Below are positions 21,896 through 38,700 of a DNA stretch of 64,000 nt, one piece after another. The position numbers were made by a program, and so were the translations under genes. Location of the stretch: positions 26,745,501-26,809,500 of the forward strand of contig NC_084891.1 of assembly GCF_958979055.1 (NCBI RefSeq), read 5' to 3'. How positions within the stretch are numbered: position 1 is the stretch's first letter; each line of letters opens with the position of its first letter. This DNA is from Alnus glutinosa (Eukaryota > Streptophyta > Magnoliopsida > Fagales > Betulaceae). Below the pieces are notes generated by a model. The model did no database searches and was not told where the DNA came from. It worked only from the letters and a program-made list of their open reading frames with translations.

Positions 21896-22424
21896 TTAAA
21901 AATACAGTTCAAGAACACTCTACAAAACGACATTTGGTCAATTCCACCTCTTTCGCCCACTATGTTTTGCAGCCTTGGAGGATTCCTAGCAAAGCTACCT
22001 TCTATGGGACATGCATGCTTCTATCGAAACATGAAAGAAAAATGATTTTTTTTATATCCTACATATTCAATAGTCAATTTATAAAAGAGATATATTAGAG
22101 ATGTAAAAAAATGTACATGTAACATATCTCAACATGAAACTAGAGTTTTTGTGCCATACAGATGCTACTCAAGAAGAAAAACCCGTGGGTGAAAGAGAGA
22201 GAGGCTCTGGAGAGAGAAAAGCATCGAAGAAAGAGAGAGATAGAAAATCCATCAAAAATGTATTTTTTCATTTATTTGGATAATCGGATGAGGAGCTTTT
22301 TAATTAATTTATTAGTCAATTTAGCTAAATGAAGATAATAGCTAAGCCAACGGGATTATGGGAGTGTTCTAACAAAGGCCCATAATTTTTTGAGCTCCCC
22401 CTTTTCCTTTTTTCTTTTCTTTTT
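21896..22424. other. Intergenic, no gene seen
   Basis: A purine-rich patch lies at 22185-22260 (GAGAGAGAG runs); otherwise A+T-rich. Confidence 0.4.
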
Positions 22425-22860
22425 TGAAAAAAATATGAAACTACCATCTCATTATCAATGTCTCCCCCCCCGCCAAAACTACCAATTGTGTATACGTTCT
22501 CCCACCCGAAGGCCAACAAGACGATAAAAATAACCTTAATTTTTTTTTTTTCAATATATAAGACAAAATTATCCTTGTAAGTTTGAAAAAATATAACTAA
22601 AACAAAAAAAAAAAAATATTTTTATAAAAAGAAACAATTTTAAAAAAAGGCGAGCCACCCCATTGGTTATAAAATAAATTTGTTTTTTTCTTTTATATTT
22701 TTTTAAATAGTTATATATATTTATATATATAATTTTAATAATTTTTAAAACTTTAAGAATGATATTTTTGTCATTGAGGGATACTAATATTTTTTTTTAT
22801 ATAGTTTAAAGGAGATATTAATGCAATTGATAATTTGAAGGAATACGTATTATTTTTTAT
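22425..22860. mobile_element. MULE-like MITE family A copy 3, degraded
   Basis: The left arm AAACTACCATCTCATTATCAATG and right arm GAGATATTAATGCAATTGATAA are diverged versions of the family A arms. The interior keeps AAAACTACCAATTGTGTA and TTTTTGTCATTGAGGG. Confidence 0.6.
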
Positions 22861-23278
22861 TTTTTTTAATAATAGTGACCATTTTATTTTATTTTTATTT
22901 TTCTTTTCCTTCTTCTGGGGACCAAACCTATGTAGTATCTACCTATCTAGTACAACTTAATTACCTAACGATGGATAATATTGTCCAAATCAGCTTCAAT
23001 AGAACCCGACGGTGGTACAAAATTTGTCGGAAGTGCGTGCATTTCGGCATTTTTGAAAGTTTTGATCCAAAAAAGTCACGCGTGGCACGTGACTTGGTTT
23101 CCATCCAAACACATGATAGGTATCAGGTATGGTCCACTAAGCTCACCCACACAATAAGAAAAGTTCTGTCGGCAGATATTTTGAAGAAAAAAGACATGCC
23201 GCAAAAAGGATTCGATCAAGCCCACGTAGAGCACTTGTATTTGCAAGACTACATTTGATTCTGAATTGAAAGACAGAG
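22861..23278 (+). promoter_or_regulatory. Upstream region of SABATH gene A with a G-box
   Basis: GTGGCACGTGACTTGG at about 23084-23099 contains the palindromic G-box CACGTG, a common bZIP/bHLH target in plant promoters. A related segment (ACGATGG(A)...CCAAATCAGC) recurs in the same orientation near 32310-32385. No clear TATA box was seen. Confidence 0.4.
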
Positions 23279-25608
23279 ATGGAAGTTGAGCAAAAATTTC
23301 ATATGAACAAGGGGGCTTCTGAAAGTAGCTACGCTCAGAACTCGAGAGTTCAGGTTCGGCTTCATATATACTTGAATCATTACATTACGAATTCATAATT
23401 TCATATGAATCGATCAGATGTACATGTTTTAGTGAACATTTTCAAAAATATGAAAAAACATTAATTCGCAACATTATTTTTATTACAATATTTTTAAAAT
23501 TATAATTGGAGGGGACTAATCCTTAATTATCAAGTTATAAAGCTGATAATATCCGATCCATAATCACTTTTGTAGAGCAAGATAATCTCCATCGCAAAGC
23601 CAGTTACCGAGGAAGCCATAATTGAAATTTTGTGCACAAATTTGCCGGAGAGCATGGGCATTGCCGACTTGGGTTGCTCATCTGGACCCAACACCTTATC
23701 AGTAATCTCAGAGATAATAGATGTCATAAATTCCAAATGCTCCGACCTGGGCCGCCCACCGCCGGAGCTTAGAATCTCCTTGAATGATCTTTATAATAAT
23801 GATTTCAATGACGTCTTTCGCTCCTTGCCAGCTTTCTACAACAGAATCAAGGAAGAGAAGGGCGCCGGTTTGGGGCCATGTTTCATTTCCGGTTTGCCGG
23901 GTTCTTTCTACGGTAGATTGTTTCCGAGCAAGAGCCTGCACTTTGTCTACTCTTCTTCCAGCCTTCATTGGCTCTCTCAGGTTAGTCCGTAATCATCCAC
24001 TGTGTTGGCCTTCATTTGCTCTCAGGCTCTATTACTGTTGGGCTTCATTTTTAAGTCATCATATAGCAGTGTTTAGGCTCTTTTAGAACACTCACATCCA
24101 CCCATTATATATTTACTTAAAAATGAATCCCAACAATTGTTATATTGAATTGATGACACAACCTAACTGTTGTGGTGTGGAGCCTGGTCAGCATACCCTG
24201 TTCGGACTGAAACTCGAGGGGCTAGTTTTTTCGAGGCCCGTTCGGATGGGGTGAACGTTCATCCCATTCGGATGTGAGTTCTTGGAAGTCACTTTTTTGG
24301 AGTCTGTCCAGACAGTGTAATGGAGTGTCCAGACAAGCTAGGCACATCAAGTTATAGAACCCTAGGGGCCTTCGGACAAGCTAAGAGGGCATTCAGACAC
24401 CGTCACCTGAAAATTCCAATTTTCTATTTAAAGACTTGTTACGAGACTCCGGGGTATGAGAAAATTATGAAAAAATACAAGTCTTCTAGGTTTTCTATAA
24501 AGGAGTTTGAAAGTTTAATAATTTAATCAACATCTCGGTATAATATAAGCTAAGTCTCCTGTATTATGTACTATTTTCTTCATTATAGGGAAATCTGATG
24601 CAATTTCGTGGACGTAACCGTAAAGCACGTAAATCTTATATTTTTTTGTGGTGGCCTGTTTATCTTTCTTCTTTTTCATCTCACGAGTCTCGTGAAATAG
24701 GATAAATTTCTTAACAATAGCCGAGTGTGGTGACAATCTGAATAGCATTTTGGTCTAAATTAACTCTCAGCCGTTAACAATTTGATCATGAAATAGCTAG
24801 AATAATTCAATGATTGTTGACAAACGTGGACCGAGCTCGAGCTGCATGTAAACATCACAAACAAAGAAGTGATGGTTACGTACAGTACAGGTACCTCCTG
24901 GGCTGGATAGCAAGGCTAGCATAGCCATGAACAAGGGGAAGATTTACATATCTAAGACCAGCCCACAAAGCGTCTTAGACTCTTACTTTCTGCAATTCCA
25001 GAAGGATTTTTCTCTGTTTCTAAAATCACGTTCGGAAGAAGTTGTTCCGGGAGGACGTATGGTGTTGTCGTTGATGGGAAGGGAATCCATGGATCCCACA
25101 ACTGAAGAAAGTTGCGACCACTGGGAACTTCTTGCGCTAGCATTGATGAGCATGGTCTCAGAGGTACATGGTTGCAATGCCTTGCAGGCCGGAAATCACC
25201 AACAGAAGTATAATTAATATACATTAGTAAATTATTTTGTATTAAACTAATTTCTTAATTATTTGCTTGCAGGGTCTAATTCCAGAAGAAAAGGTTGATA
25301 CTTTCAACGTCCCCTACTACGCTCCATGTGCCGAAGAAGTAAAGTTGGAGATACAAAAAGACGGATCATTCATCGTGGACCGCCTGGAAGTGTTTGAGAT
25401 TGATGGGGACGGAGGTGGAGATACACTATCAAGTGGGCAGCGAGTGGCCAAGACGATAAGGGCTGTGGCTGAGTCAATGCTGGAATCTCATTTTGGAAGG
25501 GATATAATGGACGATTTATTTTTGAGGTACGCAAAGATCGTAGACAATCACTTGTCAAAGACTACAACCAACTACATAAGCTTGGTCGCTTCAATTCTAA
25601 GGCGTTAA
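23279..25608 (+). CDS. SABATH-family SAM-dependent carboxyl methyltransferase A, 4 exons, 362 aa
   Basis: Exons: 23279-23353, 23576-23980, 24891-25163, 25273-25608; all introns are GT-AG in phase 0. The N-terminus [15 protein letters not shown] is the family's substrate/SAM-contact start. [13 protein letters not shown] is the SAM-binding loop, and [15 protein letters not shown] is the substrate-pocket stretch with the conserved Trp; His before Trp is as in jasmonate and several benzoate-type enzymes, whereas salicylate-specific members have Met. The C-terminal cap ends with [15 protein letters not shown]. Length is usual for the family (350-390). It transfers a methyl group from S-adenosylmethionine to a carboxyl group of a small acid (hormone or volatile); the acid cannot be named from sequence. 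A near-identical inverted paralog follows at 26283-30225. No lesion is visible. Confidence 0.92.
24125..24520. repeat. Unassigned insertion-like stretch in SABATH-A intron 2
   Basis: This part of intron 2 is richer in G+C than its surroundings and carries repeated TTCGGA(C/T) and GTCCAGACA words in both orientations (for example 24207, 24240, 24276, 24310, 24330 and 24373). The paralogous intron in gene B has nothing similar. No termini or target duplication were found, so identity stays open. Confidence 0.35.
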
Positions 25609-26282
25609 TTTCCGGATGCGCGCATGATATAATCATAACTCTTTGATCTTGCAAGAGTTGTGTTAGAGTTCGATGCAGAGTTTGATTCAATTCCGATTAC
25701 TACCAGAGTTAGATCAGTCCTAGTTAGTTGATAGGGTTAGCTCTAGTCCAATGGATTCATAGGGTGTTTGTTGTATATATAATGTGCGAGTGATACATAT
25801 TGAGTTGTTTACTAAGTCTTCTAAAGATATAATTGTTGTGCTGTTGAGTGTGGATACGTACGTGTGTCATTAGACAGTACTCTGCCGGGGGCCATGGCGC
25901 CTGGGGTCTCACTGCAGGTTCGTCCCAGTCCGAAACCGTCATTCAAAACACATCAATCATCCAAAACAAAGGCTAGCTACCAATTGAAAGTTCAAATTCA
26001 AAAATCAGCTAACCAAATTAATCTTAGGAAGAAGATCAACATGCACTACTCTGATCGAGTCTCTGACAGCAATATAAATTCCATCGAAAGTGTAGATTAT
26101 GATGTTTGTAGATTGTGTTTTACCCAATGTAAACAACTGCATGCATTAATCATCTTGAAAGATCCAAAAATTAGTCTCGAGATTGAGACAGCACATGTGG
26201 TGCATGTACGTAAACACACTGAACTTGAAAATCACAAAGACACCGAGACTAGGTAAACGACAAGATCGATCTAATTATCGAT
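25609..26282. other. Spacer between the two tail-to-tail SABATH genes
   Basis: 674 bp hold both 3' UTRs. The open frame 25864-26256 lacks any family resemblance and is not called. Confidence 0.45.
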
Positions 26283-30225
<3,943 letters not shown>

Positions 30226-30400
30226 ATCTCTCCTTCAATTCGATAATTAACAAATATGTTTAATTGCTAAGTCTAAACCTTGGACAATCACAAAAACCTA
30301 AGACACAAAATCGAAGCCTAAAATCTTTTAAGGTTGTAGACCTACCCCAGTGAGGAGGTTAATGGAGCTAGCTCCTCCATATATATATAGCTCCAGGCAT
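30226..30400 (-). promoter_or_regulatory. SABATH-B core promoter with TATA box
   Basis: On the minus strand GCTATATATATATGG lies at about 30377-30391, about 155 bases upstream of the start codon. Confidence 0.45.
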
Positions 30401-31057
30401 GTAGGTGATGAAAAGAACTTTTTGTCTTTTTTCCTCTTTTCAAAAAGGCACCGGCCAACGAAGTCGACGTACTCGTACGTGAGACACGCTCTCGAATCCT
30501 CGATCTACAAAACGAAATTAAAGTAGGGCTCATTTTTTTTTTTTCAAAATAATCTTTAAATTTGTTAAAAATAATAATAATTTAGGTTTTTTTATTTTTT
30601 ATTTTTTATCGTTCTATCTTCTGCTTTTTTTTACTTCTTTTTAATACAGTCTGACCTTCTTAAAATTGAATTTCTAAGTTTGTCTGTGTTCTCATTCCTA
30701 CAATTTTAAATGCATTCTTTTTTTGTGGCAATAAAAGTTATCATTTAATCCAACTAAAATTTTATAGTAATTTTTATTGTCATATGCATGAGTGTGTAAT
30801 TAAAAGTGTAAAAATGAGAGAGTTTATATATAGAGCATTTCTTGTTGAAGTAGGGTTGCGAAGCTAGGGAGACCAACCGCAGCAACTATATATATATATA
30901 TATATATATATTATTATATTATTATTATTATTATTATTATTTTGTTGAAAATAAAGAAGCACATGCATGAAGGGCTGAGGGCTCCATTATCGAAGAAGAC
31001 ATCTTCGATCACTCTCCTTCAAAGGTCCCATCTCTCTCTCTCTCTTTCAAATTATTA
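30401..31057. other. Intergenic, TA/TTA microsatellites
   Basis: A TA tract and then TTA repeats lie at 30888-30940. A small dyad TCGAAGAAGACATCTTCGA lies near 30990. No gene seen. Confidence 0.4.
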
Positions 31058-32070
31058 CAAAAAAAAAAAAAAAAAAAAAAGAGAGTAAATTTTGGACGAT
31101 TTTAAACCTTCATGAATGCAAAAAAATCGTCTGGAATCAATTTCAAAGGGTTTAAAATTGTCTAGAATATAATGTCGCTAAATAAATTTATGGACGGTTT
31201 TGGGCATTTTTTTTTTAAAAAAAAAATGTTTGTTGTTTTTTTTTTTAATTATAATTATTATTATTTTTAATATAATAATTTTTTTTTTGTCCACCGAGAA
31301 TCAGCTCCGGTCACCATTGAAAATCAGCTCCAGTTACCACCATCCACAATCCAGCCTTTCAGCCGCATCGAACCCCCCACTGAAACCTAGAAACACCGAA
31401 ACCCACCCCAATTACAAACCTGTTAGCTCCAACCCCAAATGACCCAGAGTCAATTTTGGGCCGGAATTCCCAACAACCTCGCCAGATTCGCCAGAAACCC
31501 ACGCAACACCTGCATGGTTTTGACAGATCCAACCCTCCATCTCCGGCACTCTCTCCCGCCATTCCGTTCCAGTCGCCCTGATCCCGTCGCCCGTCTTCAG
31601 TCGCCGGCCGAAGAGAGAAGAAGAACGAGACCTGCGCGCCTTGCCTCTTGGGAATTCTTAGCCAAGTCTGTGAAAAGAGTAGAGAGATTGTGAAGATTGT
31701 GGGGTGGTGTTATATGAGTCCTTGATAAATTTGAAAGAGACGGTTGAGATGTGGGGTGTTATTTTGTGGTACGGATCGATGACATGGAATTAATATGTAT
31801 GAGTGGTGCAGAACTTCTTTTTAGCTATTAAAATTGCAGACTGGAAAATAATTTACAGACGGTTTTAAAATTACATTTTCAGACGATTCATCTAAACCGT
31901 ATGTAAATTTACAGACGGTTTTATTGAAACCGTCGTAATTTATTTTTTTTACAGACGGCTTTCAAAATACCGTCTATATAAATTTAATTCTAGACGATTT
32001 TTAAAACTGTCTAAAAAAAAAAACCGTCTAAAATTTACTCTCTTTGTTTTTTTTTTTTTGGTAGTTAATG
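31058..32070. mobile_element. CACTA-like non-autonomous element with GACGGTTT subterminal repeats
   Basis: The left side AAAGAGAGTAAATTTTGGAC is mirrored by the right side GTCTAAAATTTACTCTCTTT. Beyond these, ATTACAAAAAA (left) and TTTTTTGGTAGTTA (right) resemble decayed CACTACAAAA ends. Many copies of (A)GACGGTTT / AAACCGTC are clustered inside the right end (31855-32030) and a few at the left, as in CACTA subterminal arrays. The core 31300-31690 is comparatively G+C-rich (CGCCGGCCGAAGAGAG) and may be captured genic DNA, but no protein family is recognisable. Confidence 0.55.
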
Positions 32071-32984
32071 TATATATATTTGATCTCGTTAATTTGTTTA
32101 TCTTCCATATTCTCATGGACGTTGCCTTTTATGTACCATGCACTTAAAGGTATATAAAAAAAAAAAAGCAAGTCCACTACCACTAGTGATTGGCATATTT
32201 CCCATCATTAAGGATAATCATTGTCATTAATTATTATCATAATATCTGCCATGCCAATTAACAGCTAGATGTGCAGTTATTGTGTGTGTGGGTTAAGGAA
32301 CTTACCTAACGATGGAGATTATGATCCAAATCAGCGTCAATAGAAGCCGATCGAGAATGGTACAAATTAAGATAAGTATGGGATCATATACTTATCGTCA
32401 ACTTTTTCAACAGTATCCAGAGAATGTCCAGCTCTTCAGTGGGAATCGAACCACGTGGATGGAAAATAGCTAGCTAGCTTGTAGCATATGCTGCGTTATA
32501 TATTGGCCTCATACCATTCATTTAACATGTGTTATTCTTCGAATTCTCACGATATGCAATAGTTTATGAAAGATATATATAGACTTTGATTTTGCTCACG
32601 TCTTAGATGTTTTAAATGATTATAATTAATTAATTTGTATATTGCATGCACATAGGCAATTAGGCATATATAGATAAGGTCAAGTATTTATATATGATCA
32701 AATCCATTCAGTCAAAATAGCTAGGCTTATTACTATTGAGTATCTTCTACGTGGCCTGGCCTGGCCTGTGGGTATTATTTAAGGAACATGGATATTATTC
32801 AACAAAATTTGATCATATGGTTAAAAAAAAAAAAAAAAAGTTATTTTCACAGGCTCGCCCGTTATATATGCTAATTAAAAAATCATGATGAATTGGGCGT
32901 TTATTCTTAATTAGTAAATGTATAAAAATTTGAATGATCCACTAAATACTTATCAGTCATTCAAATATGAGACATGGTATTGTA
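32071..32984. other. Intergenic with a relic of the SABATH upstream region (32310-32385)
   Basis: The sequence around 32310 (CTAACGATGGAGATTATG, then CCAAATCAGCGTCAATAGAA) matches the SABATH-A upstream region at 22966-23020 in the same orientation. No SABATH coding exon follows. The rest is A+T-rich. Confidence 0.45.
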
Positions 32985-33125
32985 CATCTCTCATATATCT
33001 CTTTTTTAAATTAATCATTGAATTTGTAAGACCTACATATTAGTTCTTGGGAGTCATAGAGATTTAATAGTTAATTTAAAAAAAAGATGTATAAGAAATA
33101 TTGTGCAAAAGATGCATGTAAAAAA
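32985..33125. mobile_element. MITE family C copy 2, diverged
   Basis: TTGTACATCTCTCATATATCTC...TTTAAATTAATCATTGAATTTG at the left is mirrored by AATAGTTAATTTAAAAAAAAG...ATGTATAAGAAATATTGTGC at the right. It has the same plan as 27897-28034. Confidence 0.6.
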
Positions 33126-33169
33126 ATCTTTTCTTTTCATAGGTATACATATATGATATATATATATAC

Positions 33170-33354
33170 AGGATAATGATTCATAATCATTCAAAAATAT
33201 CACTTTTTACCATCTTATTTATGTAGTAAAGTGGTCTTTTACTACTTTTTGAATTTTTTTATTTATTTTTAAGTGGAGAACCACCTTATCACATAAACAA
33301 AATGGTGAAAAGTATTACTTTTAGATGGTAATAATTATGATGAATCATTATCCT
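33170..33354. mobile_element. MITE with AGGATAATGATTCAT inverted ends
   Basis: AGGATAATGATTCATAATCA at 33170 mirrors TGATGAATCATTATCCT ending at 33354. Inner pairing (ACTTTTTACCAT / ATGGTGAAAAGT; TGGTCTTTTA and GGAGAACCACC) also shows. 185 bp, non-coding. Confidence 0.7.
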
Positions 33355-33816
33355 AATAAGTGACTTGAATTCGTGGTGCATGTCAACACACGTGGAGCCT
33401 CAATATCTCTTCTTTTCCCATTTGGTTTTGATTCTTTGAAGTTCTCTTAGCCGACGTGTTATTAAAAGGAAGCCACACAATAATCAAAGAGAGAAAGAGT
33501 CTTCACTGACTTCAGTGCATGTGAGAGATTGCGTGGCCGCTCAATTTCAGCTTTAGTTTTCTCACCTTTGTTGTGCCCACTGCCCAATTTTTTTTGTTAG
33601 CTCTTTCTTTGTTTGTGTGATTGAGTTTTAGTTTTCTTGATCACCCTTTTGTTTGGATGCATTAAAGAGTTTCGAGTAATTTCCTCTTTATTATTATTTG
33701 CAGTCTATTTTTTGATAATGAATTTCTTTTTGATTTTCTTTACTTGTGTGGATATAAGCTTGTTAAGCTAAACGACATAAATTTTGATATCTTTGTGTGA
33801 TTGAATTATTTTTATG
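33355..33816. other. Intergenic, no gene seen
   Basis: T-rich and moderately complex; it resembles a promoter or leader (33470-33700) but no coding exon follows. Confidence 0.35.
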
Positions 33817-34304
33817 GAAAAATTTCATTTATCACCCTTAATCTTTCATCATTTTTGCAATTACCCTTAAACTTAAAAAAATATCAATTTAGTGTATCCA
33901 TCTTTTAATTTTTTTTTGTTTAAAAAAAAAAAAATCAGTCTCATTAGAATTATTTTTCGTTAAAATCCTAACGAAGGGATGTCAAAATTTTTAAAATACC
34001 CCTCATTTTTTTATGATAAAAAAAAAAATTGCAAGGATTTAGGCGTTAGTTAAGATTTAACAAAAATTTCAAAAATACCCTCCCTGAATCTTGTGTGTGT
34101 GTGTGTGTATGTGTGTCTATATATATATTTAAAAAAACAAATGGGTAATTTATGAATTAGACAGGATTTAACGAAAAATTCTAATAGATGAATAAAATTG
34201 AAAAAAATTAAAAGATAGATAAACTAAATTGATATTTTTAAAGTTTAAAAATGCAATTACAATAATAATAAAAGATTAAGGGTGATAAATGAAGTTTTTA
34301 TATT
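33817..34304. mobile_element. MITE family D, best copy
   Basis: The left arm AAATTTCATTTATCACCC, TTAATCTTTCATC, AATATCAATTTAGT is mirrored at the right by AACTAAATTGATATT...GATTAAGGGTGATAAATG, about 75-85 bp per arm. The interior has a (TG)n tract at 34093-34116 and ATTTAACAAAAA. Decayed relatives lie at 10196-10555 and 6040-6330. Confidence 0.75.
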
Positions 34305-34770
34305 TTTATGCAATTACTTTTTACTTGATTGAAATCCTAAAATTATTTTGTCACCACTTCCGATAACGTGTTGTCGATCACCTTATAATTCTCAAAGGTA
34401 ATCTTCTAAAGCAATAAAACCAATTAGGTCAAAAAATTAAAATTAAAAGAAAAAAAAAAAAAAGAAGCAATAAAACCAACATCTACGGTTGCATCCTTAA
34501 TTTTGTGGATGTTGTGTAGCCACCATGCCTTAATGATCTATTTGTTGGTCTTACACTACACTCCTTAGCTAGTGGAGTATTATTGGTCGGCCCCGGCCCA
34601 CTACTCCTTAAAACTGAAGGACTACATTCCCCCCAACGTACGTCCACAGTCGCAGTAATTTGTGGTTGTGAATTTCAAACAGGCCCTAGTCAACATGCCT
34701 TTGTCTCTTTGTTGGTCTTGCACTCCACTCTTTTGCTAGAGGATTGATCGGCCCTACTCATAAGCTGTCT
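34305..34770. other. Intergenic, no gene seen
   Basis: Two partly similar stretches occur at 34526-34566 and 34700-34740 (CATGCCTT..., TTGTTGGTCTT(A/G)CACT), a local imperfect duplication of about 40 bp. Confidence 0.4.
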
Positions 34771-34780
34771 AGGGATTGAG

Positions 34781-35696
34781 GATTTTTTTTTTTAGATAGA
34801 CGAACCAAAACTTTATAGAACAAGACAACCACAATTACAAGCCAGAATCAAATCTGGACCACGTCCTCAGAACAGGACTCACAGGAAAGCATACAGCAGA
34901 ACCCCAAACAGCGAAACGCTTAATGCAACAAACAAGCAGCGTGCAACAAACAACTAAACAGAAAACAAACAAGTTACAGCAAGGAATGAAGATTCCACCT
35001 ATACACAAACTCTAAACAAGAAAATAAACTTTTAAACCTTCCTTTAGCTAGAATTCTGGTTCAAACATCCTAGAAAATCTGGATCAAAATGGCTTTCTCT
35101 AAATGCGGTATATTTCCATGTTGAAGATCATTTCGATGCTTCAAGACATGATACATCGCCAAGCTAAAACACAGACAAGCTAAGCAGGCTTGCAGGCTCT
35201 TACCATGGAATTTAGAAATACCCCAATCCACAACATCATCCCAACAACAAGGGGATCAGCAAAACCATGAAGCTACAGCTAAAAAACATATGATCTCTGC
35301 ACTCAATACATCCATAGCAGAAAAGACAGTTCAAATTACCACTAAAACCCCAACAAGCCAGCTTCTGTTTTGTAGTGAAAGCGTTTCTAAATACAAGCCA
35401 GCAAAGAAAAGAATGTTTAGGAATAGCTAAAGAGAACCAAACCAATCTCCACCAATCAACTTCCAAAAGCTTTTTCCTAAGATTATTCCAAGTGGCAGCA
35501 CATGAGTAATTGTCATTACTAGACTTCCAAAGGGGCATGTCAGAAACCCCAAAAGTAATTTCAGCAAGCCGGCTCTGGATGGCAACTAAATCATCTAATC
35601 TAGCCCCTTGCCAAGACCAGTCCTTATTCTTGATAATAGATGAAAGTCTAACATCCTTGGAAAGCCCAGAATCATACAGCATATGATAACCATAGC
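34781..35696 (-). pseudogene. LINE ORF2 C-terminal part: zf-RVT domain
   Basis: The open frame 35709-35236 reads GYHMLYDSGLSKDVRLSSII and later WRLVWFSLAIPKHSFLCWLV, typical of the linker between reverse transcriptase and zf-RVT. It continues with CLFCYGCIECRDHMFFSCSF, the zinc-binding signature (C-x2-C...H-x4-C). The frame ends at 35236 and only 3' UTR-like sequence follows to the poly(A). No complete protein can be made. Confidence 0.8.
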
Positions 35697-35701
35697 TCTC
35701 C

Positions 35702-38700
35702 TGTAACACCCCGTATTTTAAGATGTTAAATAAAATATCTTAAAATAGGATTTAAAATTTAATAATAAGGCAAATGAATAAATATGAATATTTATGAAAA
35801 TAAATATTCATTTATTAAGGACCCTTTATAGTTTCAGTTCAAACGAACCTTAAACTTTAAAATAATGGAAACATGGTCAAACGAACTCTGTTTTGGTTGA
35901 TTCAAAAACCAGAACGCTCATCTCGAAGTCCTCTAACTACCCCCAAATTTCATAATTTTTGGACTTCGTTATGGGTATGAAAACATCCGCAAAAACAACT
36001 ATCCCTGTTTTGAACGAAAATTAGTATTAATAATTTGTGGGCCCATTTTATTACTACTTAACAGCCCAGGCCATATCTGCATCAGCCCGTCAACCCAGCT
36101 CAGCCCGTGAACCTAGCCCAAGTGATTCAAGTAAAGCACCTCATCACACGTGGCTTCTTCTTTCTTCCCTTTGTTGATATTTTTTTTCAAGCTTGCTGCC
36201 CAAGTTGTCTCCCAACCGTTGGATCAAGCTTGTTGCCCACGTCTAATGACTCATTCTCTCACGCCCACTTGTTTCAACTTCAGCCCTTGGTTGCAAAACA
36301 CTTGGGTATGATCCAATCCATTGAATTTACTATAAAAGGAGAGCAAACTTCCCCCTTTCATGCATCATTCTTCACTTTCTCTCTCGTTTGCTCTATGCTT
36401 GTCCTCTTTTCTCTTCTGGTTTCGGTGACATCAAGGAGAACAGAAGCTCTCCTCTTCTTTCTTCTCTTCTGTTTAATCTCTCTTTGGTGGGTGAATGCAT
36501 AATCAAGGATGAATCCTCTCTTTTGGGTAAGTTTTCTCAAGCTCTCTCTCTCTTGTCTCTATCGTGGGTGTTGGGTAACAGAAAAGGGAAAAAGAAAGAA
36601 CAAGTAAGGAGGTTCTAGGATATGTAGGTGTGTGTGTGTCCAGTGGGTTAAAAAGAAAAGAAGAAAAGAAGACCCAAAAGAAAAGTAGAAGAAACGGTAG
36701 GTGCCTCTCCCTCAATCTTCTCGTGTGTGCGTATTGTACAAAAGAAAGAACAAAAAGTTAAGAAAGAAAAGCAAAGAAGAGGGTCTTGGTCAACTAAGGG
36801 AAAAAGGAAGCAATAAATAAAAGCAAAGAAAAGAAAGACAAGAAAATGACCCACTTTTTCTCTCTCTCGTAAGTTATTTTTTTTTACTCACTTTGCAAGA
36901 ACAAGTTCTTCTCTCAACATTCAATAGATAAGGAAAAAGAAAAAAAAGAAAAGAAAGAAAGATATTTACTATCTAATAAAGCTTTGTTTTAAAGCTTGTG
37001 GTTTTATGGGTTTTAATAAATACTAATATTTTAAGTTGTGTTTTAAAACAAGTTTTTTTTTTTAAGTAGCACAAAAGATTTATAATACATGCCGTTATAA
37101 TGCTTGAGTAAAAAGTCACTATTTTATTAAAGCGCTATTACGTCATCTTAATATTTTAAAGTATTTTAGGCATTATTGATACTACTATTTTTTTTAACTA
37201 AAATTGGTTTAGAAAATGGAGTGTTGGACTAATGATTAGGTGATTCAAGGGAGTTACTATTTTTGGGGGAGAATTTTATGTGGTTTAGGCCAAATGAATT
37301 CTTATTGAAATTCCTAAAATGTTGATGATTTAGTCTATTAAGAAGTAATGTTGATAGGTAGTATAATTTGGAGATCTATGGTTGCATGTTATAGGATGCC
37401 TTAGTTTAAGTTTTAGACTTCAAATATCAGAATATTTATCTAAACTTCTTCTTGCAATTTATTTAGGTAGAAGGTATCTAAAATACTGCTCAGAAAATCC
37501 AAGTAAGGGAACACTACTTAAAAACCCCAGCGAAATTTTAATAAAACTTTTCAAAAGAAAAAATCGAGGATTTTTCCTAAAACTCCTTCATTTCTCTATA
37601 TTGATTGTCACTTTAAATTCTGTCACGATATTACTCTTATTATCAAATGTGATTGGGAAATCATGTGATTATATGATTATAGCTTTCAAAGTATGAATTG
37701 TGAATTAAGATAATGAAACTATGGTTCTCAAAATGTATATGTGCTATATGTTGATTTCATGAGATTCTGTATAGTTGTATTTGTGCATCATATCGTATAT
37801 GTTGCATGTGCTCCATGTGAGCGGATAATGATGATATTATCGTAATTATATGTGCATATATTCCACAAAGTTTTACCCCACGGTTGCATCGTGTTTTGAT
37901 CCGGATCCATTTGGGTAGCGTGGCAACCACATCAAAAGTGTGGGCTATCGGTCGGGAGGGCTTCACCTAGGGAAGTTTCTAATCCGTCGGCTCTTCTCTG
38001 TGACGACAGGATGAGCGATTAGGTCCTTCGGGATTGGTCCTTTTGGACGTGCCAAACGTAACGTGCGCCGCATGTCACGCCCCCGTTTTGATAAAAATAA
38101 GGGAAACGCGAACTAAAAGATAAATAAATAAGTAAATAAAGACGGAGAGTTTCAAGACACGAGTAGTATTAATATTTATACTAACTATGATAGCAGTATC
38201 AAAATTTTACACTGGGGTTCAAGGTTATTTACAACTCAAAAGTGAAGTGGTAAAGCAAAAGCTAGCAATCAACATTGCTAGAAAACCACCACATAAGTTA
38301 AAAGACTGAAATGAGTACAGTTTCCATCACAAAATATAACTGTACTATCATGATCTATCAGCTTTACAGTCTTTGTCCACGAAGGAGACCCCAGGTACCA
38401 AAACTGCTACTATTTACAAGAATCTACATTTTCTTTTAATCCACTGTACAGTAAGTCCAAGTTGCCCACGGATGGGGCCAAATCTGTGGGTCACTGACTA
38501 CCAGGAGTCCTACAGGCACTCCTCCCCTCATGACTATGATATACACCTTCATCTGAAAATGGTTATGAGGGAAAGGGGTGAGTTCGACAACTCAGTAAGG
38601 AAATATCAACACCAAGAAAATAAAACATGTTATAAAATCATTAATTATGCATAATGACAAAAATACCAAAATGAGCAATTAAGATAGAATTTATAAATAT

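Noticed and set aside
22875..23258. 127-codon frame upstream of SABATH-A
   Set aside because: It overlaps the promoter region with the G-box and ends just before the gene; no family resemblance.
25864..26256. 130-codon plus-strand frame between the SABATH genes
   Set aside because: Falls in the convergent 3' UTRs, no family resemblance, amino-acid use unlike a gene.
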